DNA of 64,000 nt from positions 271,018 through 335,017 of the forward strand of contig NZ_JARBUY010000003.1 of NCBI RefSeq assembly GCF_028882255.1. Direction: 5' to 3'. This stretch comes from Maribacter polysaccharolyticus. Its GTDB lineage: Bacteria; Bacteroidota; Bacteroidia; Flavobacteriales; Flavobacteriaceae. Position numbers and translations under genes: made by a program. The notes below the pieces were generated by a model. That model searched no databases, had not been told where the DNA came from, and was given only the letters and a program-made list of their open reading frames with translations. This document shows, in pieces, positions 62,719 through 64,000 of this stretch (position 1 is its first letter; each line of letters starts with the position of its first letter).

Positions 62719-64000
62719 ATGAGATTTAAGACCCTACCGATTGTACTGGTACTTTTGTGTTTCTTCTTTTACGGAAACGCGCAGAAAAAGGATTTTGGTT
62801 ATATGGACCTTTTTGACCTTCAATACGCTACGGATCCACAGATTTCGCCCAATGGTGAGTGGATCGTGTATCGAAGGATGAAAATGGACGTCATGAAAGA
62901 TAGGGCCGTTGGCGACTTGTGGTTGATCAAGAGTGATGGTTCCCAACATCAAAAACTTACGGCTAAGGAACAAAGTGAATCCAGTCCACAATGGTCGCCC
63001 AATGGGGATCGGATAGCCTATGTAAGCAGTACCGATGAAGGGGCTGAAATCTACATCTATTGGTTCAATTCGGGGAAAACCGCCAAAATATCCCAATTGC
63101 CATCAAGTCCGGGTTCTTTGACCTGGTCGCCAAAAGGAGATCGATTGGCTTTTACCATGAAGGTAGAGAGCAAAGCTCCGGTTGTTGCTAAAATGCCCAA
63201 GAAACCCAAAGGGGCCAAATGGGCCGAAACCCCCAGGATTACCGATAGACTGTATCACGAGGCCGATGGTCGGGGGTATATAAAACCGGGTTTCAGCCAT
63301 ATCTTCACCATTCCTGCCAATGGTGGGGCGCCCCGTCAGCTTACCTCTGGGGATTTTCAGCATAGGGGGAAATTAAGTTGGAGCCCACAGGCCGATATAA
63401 TCTACTTTTCCGCCAATAGAAATGAGGATTGGGAATATGATTTCAGAAACAGTGAGGTCTATGGGGTAGGTGTCGAAGATGGCATGATTACGGCTTTAAC
63501 CGATAGAAAAGGGCCCGATAGCAATCCGGTCGTATCCCCCGATGGGAAATATATCGCCTACATAGGTTTTGATGATAAGGTACAGACCTATCAGGTTCGT
63601 CGCCTTTACGTGATGGATGTTGATGGCGGTAACCCACGGGTGGTATCCCAAGCGTTGGATAGAAGTGTGTCCCGGATTGTTTGGGACCAAAAGAGTGAAG
63701 GGTTGTATTTTTCTTTCGATGATAAGGGCAATAGCAAGATTGGTCATATCTCCTTAAAAGGAAAGGTTACAAAACTCGCCGATGATATGGGCGGAACGAC
63801 CATAGGGCGTCCGTACGGTAGTGGGTCTTTCAGTGTATCAAAAAACGGCACCCTCGCGTACACCAAGACAAGACCTGAGTACCCTGCGGATTTGGCGGTG
63901 TTGAAAAGTAAGGCCAAATCACCCTTAAGGATCACCGATTTGAACCAAGGGTTGTTATCGTATAGGAACTTGGGCAAGGTGGAGGAAATAGGGTACAAAT
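62719..64000 (+). CDS. S9-family (prolyl oligopeptidase-type) peptidase, N-terminal part
   Basis: 427 codons visible, still open at the window edge. Signal peptide (residues 1-22, cleavage after NAQ), then WD40-like PD40 propeller repeats (QISPNGEWIVYRR, PQWSPNGDRIAYVSS, LTWSPKGDRLAFTMK, LSWSPQADIIYFSA, VVSPDGKYIAYIG). The catalytic alpha/beta-hydrolase half lies beyond the window, so the peptidase identity rests on the propeller type and the YMDLFDLQYATDPQISPNG start. Secreted oligopeptidases of this kind are common in Flavobacteriaceae. Confidence 0.85.
   Translation, partial: MRFKTLPIVLVLLCFFFYGNAQKKDFGYMDLFDLQYATDPQISPNGEWIVYRRMKMDVMKDRAVGDLWLIKSDGSQHQKLTAKEQSESSPQWSPNGDRIAYVSSTDEGAEIYIYWFNSGKTAKISQLPSSPGSLTWSPKGDRLAFTMKVESKAPVVAKMPKKPKGAKWAETPRITDRLYHEADGRGYIKPGFSHIFTIPANGGAPRQLTSGDFQHRGKLSWSPQADIIYFSANRNEDWEYDFRNSEVYGVGVEDGMITALTDRKGPDSNPVVSPDGKYIAYIGFDDKVQTYQVRRLYVMDVDGGNPRVVSQALDRSVSRIVWDQKSEGLYFSFDDKGNSKIGHISLKGKVTKLADDMGGTTIGRPYGSGSFSVSKNGTLAYTKTRPEYPADLAVLKSKAKSPLRITDLNQGLLSYRNLGKVEEIGYK

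Noticed and set aside
1-64000. tRNA, rRNA, integrase or insertion-sequence genes
   Set aside because: None seen; no transposase or integrase motifs and no cloverleaf recognised by eye.

Overview
The window looks like chromosomal DNA of a marine Flavobacteriaceae bacterium (Bacteroidota). Evidence: TonB-dependent receptors carrying an N-terminal carboxypeptidase-regulatory-like domain, a one-piece hybrid two-component system (HTCS), a eukaryote-like class Ia ribonucleotide reductase, lycopene cyclase, DUF3078 and DUF3109 families, and promoters that fit the Bacteroidota consensus TTG/TTTG - about 19 nt - TAnnTTTG rather than sigma70 boxes. No rRNA, tRNA, insertion sequence, prophage or CRISPR array was seen. 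All identifications come from reading the sequence; no database search was run.

Layout. 1-6.3 kb: end of a DjlA-like J protein, HupE-like membrane protein, dCMP deaminase, S41 protease, small membrane protein, MarC, DUF3109, LytS-type kinase. 6.3-15.3 kb: LytTR regulator, then an accessory stretch with secreted hypotheticals, a 1346-aa HTCS and five small unknown genes. 15.7-24.4 kb: nrdB-nrdA, DinB, Gfo/Idh oxidoreductase, ASCH protein, then yicC-gmk-nadD. 24.4-26 kb: two secreted proteins. 26-41.3 kb: phosphate region with two PiT transporters flanking a Na/Pi cotransporter, an OprO/P-like porin, a MORN protein, a stand-alone carboxypeptidase-regulatory-like protein, a lipoprotein made of three 309-aa repeats, and a TonB receptor. 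41.5-50.4 kb: dgt, DUF3078, dxs, tadA, cold-shock protein, ClC channel, aspS. 50.9-57.6 kb: a tetR-tolC-acrA-acrB efflux operon. 57.9-64 kb: prenyl synthase, crtY, a second TonB receptor and the start of an S9 peptidase.

The most interesting signal is regulatory. Direct repeats of GTTA (TTAAC on the coding strand) with an exact 11-bp period lie upstream of PiT-1, PiT-2, the porin, the small carboxypeptidase-regulatory-like protein and the TonB receptor, and a looser form lies upstream of the Na/Pi cotransporter. In three cases the array starts exactly 21 nt from a TAnnTTTG-like -7 box, and in a fourth the register differs by one 11-bp unit. The layout resembles the Pho box of Bacillus PhoP (TTAACA repeats, 11-bp period). 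It suggests one phosphate regulon that includes the TonB receptor and its three-repeat lipoprotein, a plausible outer-membrane uptake pair for phosphate or a phosphorus compound. The regulon, the regulator and the substrate are inferences.

A second, firmer regulatory site is a perfect inverted repeat (GGAAACTT-N12-AAGTTTCC) beside the -7 box of the tetR-led efflux operon.
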